64,000 nucleotides of DNA from Methanolapillus africanus. GTDB lineage: Archaea; Halobacteriota; Methanosarcinia; Methanosarcinales; Methanosarcinaceae. The translations under genes were made by a program, and so were the position numbers. The notes under the pieces are model-generated. The model saw nothing but the letters and a program-made list of their open reading frames with translations, ran no database searches and was not told the DNA's origin. Below are positions 1 through 8,381 of the stretch, one piece after another (the first letter of the stretch is position 1; each line of letters starts with the position of its first letter). The stretch lies in assembly GCF_032714475.1 (NCBI RefSeq), contig NZ_JAWDKD010000003.1:62001-126000 (forward strand), written 5' to 3'.

Positions 1-983
1 TCATTCTTAAATTCTTCTTCTGTCGGCAAATACAATTTATATTTCGAGGCATAAATTTGAGAATTGTCTTCCGGTAACGTATATTTGACGACCGCATCCG
101 TTTTATCTGCACACAGAACAATGCCGATCGGCAAATTGTCGCCTTCGTTCATCATTTCCCGTGTAAAATAATGAACATACATTTGCATTTGACCCAAATC
201 TTGGTGCGTCAGCTTTCCCATTTTTAAATCAATCAGCACAAAACATTTCAAAATATAGTTGTAAAAAACCAAATCAATGTAGAAATGCTCGCCGTCGAAA
301 GATAAGCGTTTTTGCCGGGAAACAAAAGAATATCCTTTTCCGAGCTCCAACAAAAACGTCTGCAAGTGATCGATAAGGGCTTTTTCCAAATCCTTCTCAT
401 ACAAAGAACCGCTTTGATCAAGACCTAAAAATTCCAAAACAAAAGGATCTTTGATGATGTCTTCCGGAGCAATCGATGAATTCGTTTTGGATTTTGTCTT
501 TTTGTTTTTTGATTTTGCCGAACTTTTTCTTTTTTGACTGGACAAGAGGCGTTCATAATAAAACGAGTTGATTTGCCGCTCAAGTTCTCTCGTACTCCAA
601 TTGTTTTCAGCGCATTCGCTGATGTAGAATTGACGGGCAGATTCGTTTTCAACTTTGAGAAGAAACCGGTAATGCGTCCAGCTTAAAGCCGGATTTAATG
701 AATCAAGGGCCGGAAACAGAAGGTAAAATTGACGCATTCGCCTTAAATTGGATTGTTCAAATCCTTTCCCATAGTCATTCGTTAACTTTAAAGATAGATT
801 TTTGATTAAAAAATCAATTGCTATTGGATCTTCTCTTTCATTCTGAGTTTCAACAATAATCTTACCAACATTCCAATATGCTCCGACCATAGAAAAATTA
901 ATCGTATAGTTGATATTTTTTCTTGCTGAATCTAACACATATTTTATGTTCTCATAAACAATATCATCCGCATCGTTTTCCAT
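1..983 (-). CDS. DUF1016 (YhcG-type) PDDEXK nuclease family protein, partial
   Basis: The reading frame runs from an ATG at 983 off the left edge of the window, giving about 327 residues of a family that usually has 340-370, so only the C-terminal tip is missing. The N-terminal half matches the DUF1016 helical region (YGKGFEQSNLRRMRQFY, then LSWTHYRFLLKVEN and STRELERQINSFYYERLL). A lysine/serine-rich linker follows, then the nuclease-like half with FYIDLVFYNYILKCFVLIDLK, where D and the DLK lysine fit the PDDEXK core. The family is often linked to restriction systems or mobile DNA, but no partner gene is visible here. The fold call is strong; the role is unknown. Confidence 0.85.
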   Translation of the reverse strand, partial: MENDADDIVYENIKYVLDSARKNINYTINFSMVGAYWNVGKIIVETQNEREDPIAIDFLIKNLSLKLTNDYGKGFEQSNLRRMRQFYLLFPALDSLNPALSWTHYRFLLKVENESARQFYISECAENNWSTRELERQINSFYYERLLSSQKRKSSAKSKNKKTKSKTNSSIAPEDIIKDPFVLEFLGLDQSGSLYEKDLEKALIDHLQTFLLELGKGYSFVSRQKRLSFDGEHFYIDLVFYNYILKCFVLIDLKMGKLTHQDLGQMQMYVHYFTREMMNEGDNLPIGIVLCADKTDAVVKYTLPEDNSQIYASKYKLYLPTEEEFKN

Positions 984-1303
984 AAATATTCTCCTCTGCA
1001 ATTATTGGTAATACCAAAATGAAGAGGGGTTATAAATAACATTTTAATTTTTTTAATAATATCTGCTGGAAATAGATGAAATTCAAATAAACAAGTAAAA
1101 TTGAAAAAATAGAAAAATTAAAAAACATTGAAAATGTGATTGTTTTTTAAAATTAAATAATCTAAAAATAAATTATTTTTTTTAAAAACAGGCTCAATCT
1201 TGATTTAACTGAACACAAATTTAATTGATATATGTGTGGCGCACTGCGCCACGGTCCTTCCGATATTGATTCAAAAAATAAACCCGAATCATCCGGCTGC
1301 AAT
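984..1303. other. AT-rich intergenic region
   Basis: About 320 bases between the DUF1016 start and the pcc1 stop. It is very AT-rich with A and T runs and should hold the DUF1016 promoter; a short GC-richer patch (gtggcgcactgcgccac, 1235-1251) can form a small hairpin downstream of pcc1. I see no gene. Confidence 0.5.
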
Positions 1304-1558
1304 TCACTTTTGAGACGATTTTTTCACGCGAACCGCACCGTCGGCATTCATGAGCAAATCGTCTGCCGTCGCCAAAATGGATCCGACTTTTCCGGATTCC
1401 AAATGAATCTCGGAACAGCCGTCTCCGGTTTTTGTCGTCATTCCTAAAAAGTTATCCGGCGCCAACGACAAAACCAATTTTTGAGACAAATGTTCGCTTT
1501 TTTCAGCGTCGGTTTCTTCAATAAAACGAATCGTTCCCGATATTTTTAATTTGGACAA
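1304..1558 (-). CDS. pcc1: KEOPS complex subunit Pcc1-like protein
   Basis: An 84-residue protein of the Pcc1/CTAG type. Pcc1 dimerises within the KEOPS complex, which makes the universal t6A37 modification on ANN-decoding tRNAs in the cytoplasm. The length and the C-terminal segment VGSILATADDLLMNADGAVRV match the helix-rich end of the family. It starts 23 bases after the stop of the RecJ-like gene, so the two are probably one transcript; the RecJ/DHH-pcc1 pairing is a known conserved archaeal neighbourhood, usually with rps15 and rps3ae, which are not seen here. The call rests on weak similarity plus this neighbourhood. Confidence 0.8.
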   Translation of the reverse strand: MSKLKISGTIRFIEETDAEKSEHLSQKLVLSLAPDNFLGMTTKTGDGCSEIHLESGKVGSILATADDLLMNADGAVRVKKSSQK

Positions 1559-1581
1559 ATCATCACCTTACATTTGTTTTT

Positions 1582-2970
1582 TCAATTTTTCAGCTGGAGG
1601 CCGACCAGTTCATCCAGTTTTTCCAAAAAGACGTCGGCTGTTCCGAGCGGAATGGCGCCGCCGGATGCAATATTATGTCCGCCGCCGTTTCCGCCGACCC
1701 ATTCCGCCGCCGTTTTGACGGCGGTTGAGAAATCCAGTCCCCGGCGAATCAAATCCCGGGTTCCGCGGGCGGAAACCTTGATTATATCTTCGTTTTCATT
1801 CAAGCAAACAAACGGTTTGCTCGGGTCGACATAACGAATGTAAGTGGTTGAAATTTCGCCGGCCGATTGCAATTCCATGCCGTGGACGTAAGAAATATGG
1901 TTCAGCGTTTTGACGTTCGGAAACGCTTCATTCAGGCTCTTGATGAGATATTTCTGATTACGCTCATGAATTTCCCATGCCATCGGAAGGGCGGATTTAT
2001 TGCCGGCGCACAAATAAAGCGCCGTTTCGAACGCTTCGTCTTTGCCGCAGCTGCCCAATATGCCCGCAAAATCAAAAACATTTTCCACGAGCCGGTTTTT
2101 TAAATAATAAATGTCGCCGACAGCGGCTTCAGCCGCATCCGGACTTCCGTGTTCGAGAATTTTTTCCAAAACAGTGTCTGACAAAAGTTTCATTTCGTCG
2201 TCCGTCAGTTCTTCAATGGTTTTTCCCGTCAAATTCAAATCCGACAGGAATTGATTGATTTTGCCGGGATTTCCGGTGACGTCCAAATAAGGCTCGGTCG
2301 TTGTCATGAATATGTCATAAAGCGGACCGCCGCCGACTCTCAGTCCGGTTCTTGATGTCAGGATGCCGGCGTTTTTGGCGTCATCCAAAATTTTGGCGTT
2401 CACGGAAATCATCAGCTGGCGGTCGCCAACCATACCGGCGACGGCTAATGTGGACAAATCAACATTTTCCGGATTCATGGATTTGGCCACCAAATAGGAA
2501 ACGCCTGCCCCTGAAACCATATTGGCGCCTTCAAGGCCGACAACCATCGGATTGACGATGATTTTGGCCGGCGAGTCGCCGACCGGGACATGGTGATCCA
2601 AAACAACAATCGGACAAGCCGGCGGAAACTGCGACAAATAGCTGGCTTGACCGCTTCCAATGTCGCAAAAAATGATGAGCGCATTTTTCTTCATGGTTTG
2701 CCGCAGCGACGAGACGACGCCGCTGTCCAATTTTGACAAAACGGCGTGTTGATAAGAAATATCGGCGCGCGATAACGCCTGAATCATAATAGCGGCGCTG
2801 GTCAACCCGTCCGTATCGTTGTGGGTAAAAAGATAAACAAAAGACTGTTGTTTGATCAGATCGGCCGCTTTTTCGGCGAGGTCCGTCAAACGGCGGATTT
2901 TATCGTCCATTGAATCGACCGCTTTTTTTTTGGAGGGTAAACCCATGAAATCACCTTTTTGTTGAATCAT
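1582..2970 (-). CDS. recJ: RecJ-like DHH family single-strand exonuclease
   Basis: A 462-residue DHH-superfamily phosphoesterase. Motif I appears as THNDTDGLTSAA near residue 49, the DHH motif as VVLDHHVP near residue 120, and the DHHA1 substrate-binding glycine loop as GGNGGGHNIASGG near the C-terminus. Archaeal proteins of this type (GAN/RecJ) digest single-stranded DNA or RNA and can join the CMG replisome. The ATG at 2970 has an alternative at 2946 (MGLPSKK), which may be the real start because the first eight residues look unconserved. It lies just upstream of pcc1 on the same strand. Confidence 0.88.
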   Translation of the reverse strand: MIQQKGDFMGLPSKKKAVDSMDDKIRRLTDLAEKAADLIKQQSFVYLFTHNDTDGLTSAAIMIQALSRADISYQHAVLSKLDSGVVSSLRQTMKKNALIIFCDIGSGQASYLSQFPPACPIVVLDHHVPVGDSPAKIIVNPMVVGLEGANMVSGAGVSYLVAKSMNPENVDLSTLAVAGMVGDRQLMISVNAKILDDAKNAGILTSRTGLRVGGGPLYDIFMTTTEPYLDVTGNPGKINQFLSDLNLTGKTIEELTDDEMKLLSDTVLEKILEHGSPDAAEAAVGDIYYLKNRLVENVFDFAGILGSCGKDEAFETALYLCAGNKSALPMAWEIHERNQKYLIKSLNEAFPNVKTLNHISYVHGMELQSAGEISTTYIRYVDPSKPFVCLNENEDIIKVSARGTRDLIRRGLDFSTAVKTAAEWVGGNGGGHNIASGGAIPLGTADVFLEKLDELVGLQLKN

Positions 2971-3083
2971 TATCTTGAATTTATTAATGACTATGGCTCG
3001 AAATTATATTAAAAAGTTATTGATTTTTAATTTTCAAAGGACCAAATTAAAATAAAAGGTCAAAGAAAGAAAGCACGACTTTT

Positions 3084-3722
3084 ATGAAACTCAGAAAGCT
3101 GGAAATGGAACTTGAAAAAGTCGAAGGTTTTGCCGCGCCGAGTCCGGCTCTTGAACAATACAAGACGCCTGCGACATTGGCAGCTTCCTTTCTTCATCTG
3201 GCGTTTATGAGCGGAGACATTGAGGATCAAACCGTTTATGATTTCGGCTGCGGAACCGGCATTTTATCCGTCGGCGCCGCGCTGCTGGGCGCTCGAAAAG
3301 TCGTCGGCTTTGATATTGATGAAAGCGCTGTCGCTGTTGCCGAAAAAAATGCCGAAGCGATGGGTGTTTCAGATCGCGTTTCCTTTATACAATGCAATAT
3401 TTCCGACGTTTCGGAACAAATCTTATCCGAAAAGCTTGGACGGGCGGACACGGTTGTGATGAATCCGCCGTTCGGGGCGCAGGAGAAAGGAAACGACCGT
3501 CCATTTTTGGCGTCAGCGATTCAGGCGGCGGATGTTGTTTATTCGATTCACAACAAAGGCAGCCGGGCTTTTATAGAAAAATTTATAAAACCTGCAACGA
3601 TTACGGATTGTTTTAAAACGGAATTTCCGATTCGAAAAACATTTGATTTCCATCGGAAAGAAATCGAGACAATCGACGTTGAAATTTATCGGATCGAAAC
3701 GTCCGGGATTGGTCCGGATTAA
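3084..3722 (+). CDS. METTL5-family N6-adenine methyltransferase
   Basis: A 212-residue class I SAM-dependent methyltransferase. The SAM-binding motif I is DFGCGTGIL (residues 53-61), the acidic motif II is GFDIDE (75-80), and the catalytic NPPF tetrad is at 127-130, typical of enzymes that methylate adenine N6. The N-terminus (KLEMELEKVEGF, then LEQYKTPATLAA) matches the archaeal/eukaryal METTL5 group, which modifies small-subunit rRNA. It is divergent from the RecJ-pcc1 pair. The rRNA target is family knowledge, not visible here. Confidence 0.88.
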   Translation: MKLRKLEMELEKVEGFAAPSPALEQYKTPATLAASFLHLAFMSGDIEDQTVYDFGCGTGILSVGAALLGARKVVGFDIDESAVAVAEKNAEAMGVSDRVSFIQCNISDVSEQILSEKLGRADTVVMNPPFGAQEKGNDRPFLASAIQAADVVYSIHNKGSRAFIEKFIKPATITDCFKTEFPIRKTFDFHRKEIETIDVEIYRIETSGIGPD

Positions 3723-3980
3723 AGTCGGAATTATAAATTTATAAATCAAAATAAGTTGAATCAATTGAATGAATCAATCAAATAAATCAATCAAATAAAT
3801 CAAAATACATACTAATAATCATCAAATATTTATTTTCAAATTATTTTATCCATCATTTCTTTCATTTAAATTAGGTATCGAATTTATCAAGGTTTAGTTC
3901 TATTATAGGATGTTCAAGTTTAGAAAACATTCAAAATTAAATATGATTCATCATTCACATGATCATTTAAAGGGATAATT

Positions 3981-5144
3981 ATGAGCCGCGTGCAAAAAAA
4001 ACCGATTCGAAGAAAGTTAAAGGATGTTTCTTCAAAGACAGAAGAGCCGAAGGATATCGAAGATACGCAATTTGAGCGTGAAACAGAGTGTGCTGCGCCG
4101 GTTCAATCGCCTTCCAAATCTCAAATTCCCAGAACGCCGAGACCTCAAATTGAAGCCCGCGATGAAGCTTTTGTATCCAAACCGGTTCGGGGAACCCGTG
4201 AACGCGTTGACCGCAGTGAATACGTTGAACGGCCGGAAAGATCTGAACGAACTGATCGTCCGGAGCGCTTTGACCGTACCGAAAGACTTGACCGCGTTGA
4301 AAGAACGGAGCGGACTGACCGCCCCGAAAGAACTGAACGGACCGATCGGCCGGAACGAACTGACCGTGGCGACCGCCCTGAACGCAGCGGCGACCGCAAT
4401 GACAAATTCGGCGACCGCAATGGCCGGTTTGGCGACAGGAATGGCGGCGACCGCGGCAGCCGTGACAGAAACGGTCGTGACGGCGGACGTGGTGGTCGTG
4501 ATGGCGGACGCGGCGGACGGGACGGAAAGCGCCCTGAGAAGAAAAAGCGCCCTGAAAAAGTTATTTTTGAAAACACAAAGGTGTTTGCCATGCCGGGAGA
4601 CATTATCGGCGCGGTCGAAGAGTTCAATCCGGCTTTCGGCGCCGTGAACGACGACGGCTGTATCCGGGCAACAGTTTCCGGTTTTGTCGCCGTGAACATT
4701 GAGAAACGCTTGGTGACGATTATTCCGAAAACAAATACGCCAAATACGATTGCTGACGGCGACATCGTGATTGCGTCGGTGACGGACGTCCGCGAATCAA
4801 ACGCCCGCGTTGAAGTGGTGGCGGCGGAAAAGAAGCTGGACGGCGAAATTGTGAACAACGGTACGGCTGAAATTTATGTGTCCAACATCAAGGACGGCTT
4901 TACGAAAATGGTGTCGGATGAGTTTTCTGTGATGGATATTGTCCGCGCCAAAGTGATTGACAGCTCCAAAATCGGATTGTCCACCGTTGATGCCGACTTG
5001 GGCGTCATTAAAGCGTACTGTTCCAAATGTAAAGCGTCTTTGGTTCGTGCCGACGACATTTTGGTTTGTCCGGTTTGCGGCAACCGGGAACGCCGCAAGT
5101 TGGCGGACAGCTATGGGAAAGGAATTTCCGTTTTGTCCAAATAA
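3981..5144 (+). CDS. csl4: Exosome cap protein Csl4 with long charged N-terminal extension
   Basis: The C-terminal 190 residues are a standard archaeal Csl4, an RNA-binding cap subunit of the RNA exosome: an N-terminal domain from about residue 203 (MPGDIIGAVEEFNPAFG), an S1-type beta barrel, and a zinc ribbon CSKC...CPVC near residues 345-365. Archaeal Csl4 is usually about 190 residues, but this one is 387. Residues 1-200 are low-complexity: ERTDRPERTDR-type repeats at about 73-137, then an RGG/RDGG-rich stretch at about 138-185. The extension is in frame with no stop and starts with a good ATG after AAAGGGATAATT, so it is probably real. rpoL follows on the same strand. Confidence 0.93.
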   Translation: MSRVQKKPIRRKLKDVSSKTEEPKDIEDTQFERETECAAPVQSPSKSQIPRTPRPQIEARDEAFVSKPVRGTRERVDRSEYVERPERSERTDRPERFDRTERLDRVERTERTDRPERTERTDRPERTDRGDRPERSGDRNDKFGDRNGRFGDRNGGDRGSRDRNGRDGGRGGRDGGRGGRDGKRPEKKKRPEKVIFENTKVFAMPGDIIGAVEEFNPAFGAVNDDGCIRATVSGFVAVNIEKRLVTIIPKTNTPNTIADGDIVIASVTDVRESNARVEVVAAEKKLDGEIVNNGTAEIYVSNIKDGFTKMVSDEFSVMDIVRAKVIDSSKIGLSTVDADLGVIKAYCSKCKASLVRADDILVCPVCGNRERRKLADSYGKGISVLSK

Positions 5145-5294
5145 CCGTACAAGACTCAAAAAAATTCAAATGTCGTAAATGAAAGAATAAATATAGTATC
5201 ACTTCTATTTTCGAACAAATTCGATTTAGATTTGAATGATTTATGATTTCATATTTTTTCATTTTATTTTTTATTGGATTCGAGAGAGATTTAC

Positions 5295-5588
5295 ATGGAA
5301 ATTACAATTTTGTCACAAGGAAAAGACGAGATGGAAATTCTCGTCAAAGGGGAAACCCACACTTTAATGAACATTATTAAAGCGAGCCTGATCGAAGACG
5401 AGCGCGTGGAAACTGCCTTTTACGACGTGAAGCGGCTGTCCAACTCGGTCGAGCGCGAGCCGGTTTTGTATATCAAAACCATGCCGGGCGAAAAGCCGAT
5501 TGATATTTTAAAAGACATCATGACCAAAATCATGGACATGTGCGACGAGTTTTCAAGCGCGTTTACTGTTGCTGTTCAAAAATCTTAA
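5295..5588 (+). CDS. rpoL: DNA-directed RNA polymerase subunit L
   Basis: A 97-residue homologue of archaeal RpoL, equivalent to eukaryotic Rpb11. It pairs with RpoD in the assembly platform of RNA polymerase. The segments THTLMNIIKASLIEDERVE and PVLYIKTMPGEKPIDIL are family signatures. I chose the ATG at 5295 (MEITIL) rather than the upstream in-frame ATG at 5274 because the family starts with this beta strand. It sits after csl4, a common archaeal neighbourhood for exosome and polymerase genes. Confidence 0.93.
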   Translation: MEITILSQGKDEMEILVKGETHTLMNIIKASLIEDERVETAFYDVKRLSNSVEREPVLYIKTMPGEKPIDILKDIMTKIMDMCDEFSSAFTVAVQKS

Positions 5589-5610
5589 TCTTTTTGATTT
5601 GTTTGTTTTG

Positions 5611-5634
5611 GGGCGGCGCGCGCGTTATAGCGTT
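5611..5634 (+). repeat. GC element copy A
   Basis: Dispersed GC-rich intergenic element, here gggcggcgcg followed by cgcgttatagcg, 22 bases after the rpoL stop and preceded by a T-rich run. Shares the GCGCGCGTTAtaGCG core with the other copies in this window. Confidence 0.7.
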
Positions 5635-5696
5635 CGTTTTTCTTCCGTCGCCAAAAACAAACTCTCGTTTTTCTTTCTTTTTTATTTATTGTCGGT

Positions 5697-6368
5697 TCAC
5701 TCGTCTAACAGGTTATTCTGTTTCGCATATTCTTCAATTCTTTTCGATCTCGCTTCTAAAAATTCAATCGACTTTTCCCAAAACTCGACAAGTTCATTCT
5801 CATTTGTCGGAAACTTTTTCGGAAGCAATTCATAATCTTGCAGCAGGTTGTATTCTATGTATTCGTCAAATGAGGCGAATCGGTCAAAGAAATACCCATA
5901 TCGTTCGATTGTCTCTTTTAGAGGGTAATCTCCGCATTCTTTGGCATAATATTTTTTGATGTTTTCCAATGTTTGATGCACCATGTCGTTGACATCCCGG
6001 TGGCGGCCGCGAGCTTGATTCATCGTTTCCCTTTTCAGTAACTGGCGGCAAGGAAAGAACAATTCTCCGGCGATTGTTCCGGCCAAAAAGTAACATCTGT
6101 CAGATAATTCCCTGTTGTTTTCAACAGCCTTCTGTCTAAAAGGCATCTTGCTGACGTAATTTCCATCAAGGATCGTGTAAGTCGAATACCCATCAGACCG
6201 GTAATGGTTTTTTCTGTCTTTGTCATAAAACTCACCGTTGGTTTTTCCGAAATCAAATCCTTTGCAGCCATACAGTTCCTGCATCGCAAGTCTCAGATCC
6301 GGATTGCATAAATCGGCATCTTTTCCCTCATATTCTCCAATCCAATAGTTATGATCAATTTTTTTCAT
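5697..6368 (-). CDS. Hypothetical protein, possibly DUF6994-like
   Basis: A 223-residue soluble protein that I do not recognise with certainty. It has no signal peptide or membrane segment. Visible features are a start rich in acidic residues, aromatic motifs (DHNYWIGEYEG; SDGYSTYTILDG), an invariant-looking RGRHRDVNDMV stretch, and a C-terminal helix with ENELVEFWEKSIEFLEARSK. The pattern recalls DUF6994 proteins, scattered among bacteria and archaea, which suggests acquisition. The rc of 6369-6380 is an A/G-rich stretch that could act as ribosome binding site. It is convergent with rpoL. Function unknown. Confidence 0.65.
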   Translation of the reverse strand: MKKIDHNYWIGEYEGKDADLCNPDLRLAMQELYGCKGFDFGKTNGEFYDKDRKNHYRSDGYSTYTILDGNYVSKMPFRQKAVENNRELSDRCYFLAGTIAGELFFPCRQLLKRETMNQARGRHRDVNDMVHQTLENIKKYYAKECGDYPLKETIERYGYFFDRFASFDEYIEYNLLQDYELLPKKFPTNENELVEFWEKSIEFLEARSKRIEEYAKQNNLLDE

Positions 6369-6579
6369 TTTTTCCTTCTTTTCCTTCTGTTTGTGTTATG
6401 TATATCCATTATTTTTTCAACATTTATATGAAAAAACCTTTAAAAAATCAATAGGACTTACATGTAAAATAACATAACTCCAAATTTCGTTCTAAACCAT
6501 TTTTGTCATTTTGTTTTTATAGTTTTATGACATCTTGAACATACTTTTCATTTATTTTTCATATTTGCAGGTGGAAATC

Positions 6580-7767
6580 ATGTCACTCGATGACAATTCT
6601 TTAAAAATGTTTCAATTTATCAAGCGGGACGCCTTAGATTCGATTAACATCGACCCGCTTCAAACGGGTGGCAAGCTCACCGACGCGGCCAAAGCCGCGC
6701 TTTTGGAATGGGGCGACGGTTATTCCGTTTGCGATCACTGCGGCGGCGTTTTGGACCTCATCAAAAAACCGCCGATTGAGGAATTTGTGCACAAGGCGCT
6801 GCCCGAATTTTTGGGCGTCGGCGCCGCCCGCGTCACAAACGGCGCGCGCGAATCCAAATTCGCGATTTTCCATTCGCTGGCTAAGGTTGCCGACGGCAAA
6901 AATTATGTCGTGATGGATTCGCTGGCGCATTATTCCAGCAAAGTGGCCGCCGAACGGGCGGGATTGGAGATTGTTTTTACCAAAAAGGTGGACAAGCCGG
7001 ACTACAAAATTATGCCGGAAGACTTTGCGGAAGCGATTGAGGCCGGCATGGCGCAGTACGGTAAAAAGCCGCTGGTCACGCAAATCACCTATCCGGACGG
7101 CAGTTACGGCAATTTGGCCGACGTCGTCAATATTTCAAAAATTTCCCACGAATACGATGTTCCCGTTCTCTTAAACGGTGCTTATTCCGTCGGCCGGATG
7201 CCGGTCAACGCCAAAGAGCTGGGCGTTGACTTCATTGTCGGAAGCGGCCACAAATCCATGGCGGCGTCGGGTCCGGTCGGCGTGATGGGCGTGACGGACG
7301 CAGACAGCGTTTACGCGCAGAATTTGTTCCAAAAATCCGCCTACAACAAAGTGAAAGAGGTCGAACTTTTGGGCTGTACGTCCCGCGGCGCTCCGATTAT
7401 GACTTTAATGGCGTCGTTTCCGGAAATTGTCCGGCGGACGCGTCCCGAAAACTGGCAAAAAGAAGTCGACAATGCCCAATATTTCATCAAACGGCTGGAA
7501 GATACCGGTCAGTTTGAACAATACGGCCAAAAACCGCATCAGCATGACTTAATCTTTTTCGAGTCGCCTGGCTTTTTCAACATTTCGGAAAAAGCGAAAA
7601 AAGGACGCTACTTCCTTTACCACGAATTGAAGGAAAAGAAAATCCACGGCATTAAAACGGGATTGACCAAGAATTTCAAAGTCAGTACGTTCGGCGTCGG
7701 TCTGGAAAATTTGAAATACGTAGCGGACTCGTTTGAAGATATTTTGAAAAAATACGATGAGATTTAA
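6580..7767 (+). CDS. pscS: O-phospho-L-seryl-tRNA:Cys-tRNA synthase (SepCysS)
   Basis: A PLP-dependent enzyme that converts Sep-tRNA(Cys), made by SepRS, to Cys-tRNA(Cys), the route most methanogens use for cysteine. The 395-residue protein has the essential cysteine pair in VCDHCGG (C51, C54), the PLP lysine in GSGHKSMAASGP (K225) and the third catalytic cysteine in LLGCTSRG (C266). I chose the ATG at 6580, which has AGGTGG just upstream, over an in-frame ATG at 6535. SepRS and SepCysE are not in the window. Confidence 0.95.
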   Translation: MSLDDNSLKMFQFIKRDALDSINIDPLQTGGKLTDAAKAALLEWGDGYSVCDHCGGVLDLIKKPPIEEFVHKALPEFLGVGAARVTNGARESKFAIFHSLAKVADGKNYVVMDSLAHYSSKVAAERAGLEIVFTKKVDKPDYKIMPEDFAEAIEAGMAQYGKKPLVTQITYPDGSYGNLADVVNISKISHEYDVPVLLNGAYSVGRMPVNAKELGVDFIVGSGHKSMAASGPVGVMGVTDADSVYAQNLFQKSAYNKVKEVELLGCTSRGAPIMTLMASFPEIVRRTRPENWQKEVDNAQYFIKRLEDTGQFEQYGQKPHQHDLIFFESPGFFNISEKAKKGRYFLYHELKEKKIHGIKTGLTKNFKVSTFGVGLENLKYVADSFEDILKKYDEI

Positions 7768-7822
7768 TATTTTCAAATATTGATTCTGTCGATTGCTTCC
7801 GTTTTAATTCATGCAAACCATC

Positions 7823-7859
7823 CCGTTTAAACAGACGCGTTTCGCGTCTGTTTAAACGG
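7823..7859. repeat. Array-associated hairpin, copy 1 left
   Basis: Perfect inverted repeat: arms CCGTTTAAACAGACGCG (7823-7839) and its complement (7843-7859) with loop TTT. The left flank is CCATC, the right flank is ATACCGCTC; this flank asymmetry is kept in the other copies. It lies 55 bases after the pscS stop. Confidence 0.85.
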
Positions 7860-7877
7860 ATACCGCTCACAGTAAGA

Positions 7878-8152
7878 TGCAATTGGAAATTGCAACTGCA
7901 GGTGCAATCGGAATCTGAAAATAGTGAACTGTAGATGCAATTGGAATTTAAAAATAGTGAACTGCAGATGCAAACTGAAACTTAAAAATAGTTAACTGCA
8001 GGTGCAAATTGGAATTTAAAAATAGTGAACTGCAGGTGCAAATTGAAACTTAAAAATAGTTAACTGCAGATGCAAATTGGAATTTAAAAATAGTGAACTG
8101 TAGGTGCAATCGTAATCTAAAAATAGTGAACTGTAGGTGCAAACTGCAAATT
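7878..8152. repeat. Tandem array 1, 33-34 bp units
   Basis: About eight contiguous degenerate units of 33-34 bp. Each unit runs aactgcaggtgcaa, a short variable part (attggaat, actgaaac, tcgtaat) and ttaaaaatagtg. The units abut without spacers, so this is a minisatellite and not a CRISPR array. It is bounded by hairpins on both sides. Confidence 0.85.
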
Positions 8153-8187
8153 AATATGACAAATCAAATGTATCTGCTGACAGTAAT

Positions 8188-8227
8188 CCGCAAAATACAG
8201 ACGCACGCATCTGATTTTGCGGGATGG
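8188..8227. repeat. Array-associated hairpin, copy 1 right (imperfect, inverted)
   Basis: Imperfect inverted repeat with arms ccgcaaaatacagacgc and catctgattttgcgg. Its outer flank reads GGATGGTTTG, the complement of the CCATCCC flank of the left hairpin, so the two hairpins face outward as terminal inverted repeats around array 1. Confidence 0.65.
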
Positions 8228-8283
8228 TTTGTTCGGCATCGTTTAAAACCGACTCGCCGTTTTTTAAAATCTAATCGAAAAAG

Positions 8284-8317
8284 TGCCGCTGTAACGCGCG
8301 CGCCGGCGCCGCCGCAA
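8284..8317 (-). repeat. GC element copy B
   Basis: On the minus strand it reads cggcgccggcgcgcgcg then ttacagcggcac. It points towards the right hairpin of array 1, 57 bases away. Confidence 0.7.
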
Positions 8318-8381
8318 GAATCCAACTTATCATTTATCTTATCAATTCACAATTAATCAAAAATAAATCAGAGGAAATATT

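Noticed and set aside
4145..4858. A 237-codon open frame on the minus strand
   Set aside because: It mirrors the arginine/aspartate repeats of csl4; the RSPRS-type protein is the antisense of the biased coding region.
7878..8152. Tandem arrays taken as CRISPR arrays
   Set aside because: The units touch each other without unique spacers, the units themselves vary, and no cas gene is in the window.
7823..8152. Arrays plus hairpin as a type III (ToxIN-like) RNA antitoxin
   Set aside because: The 33-34 bp repeats and a nearby hairpin recall ToxI, but no toxin gene of that type is next to any of the seven arrays.
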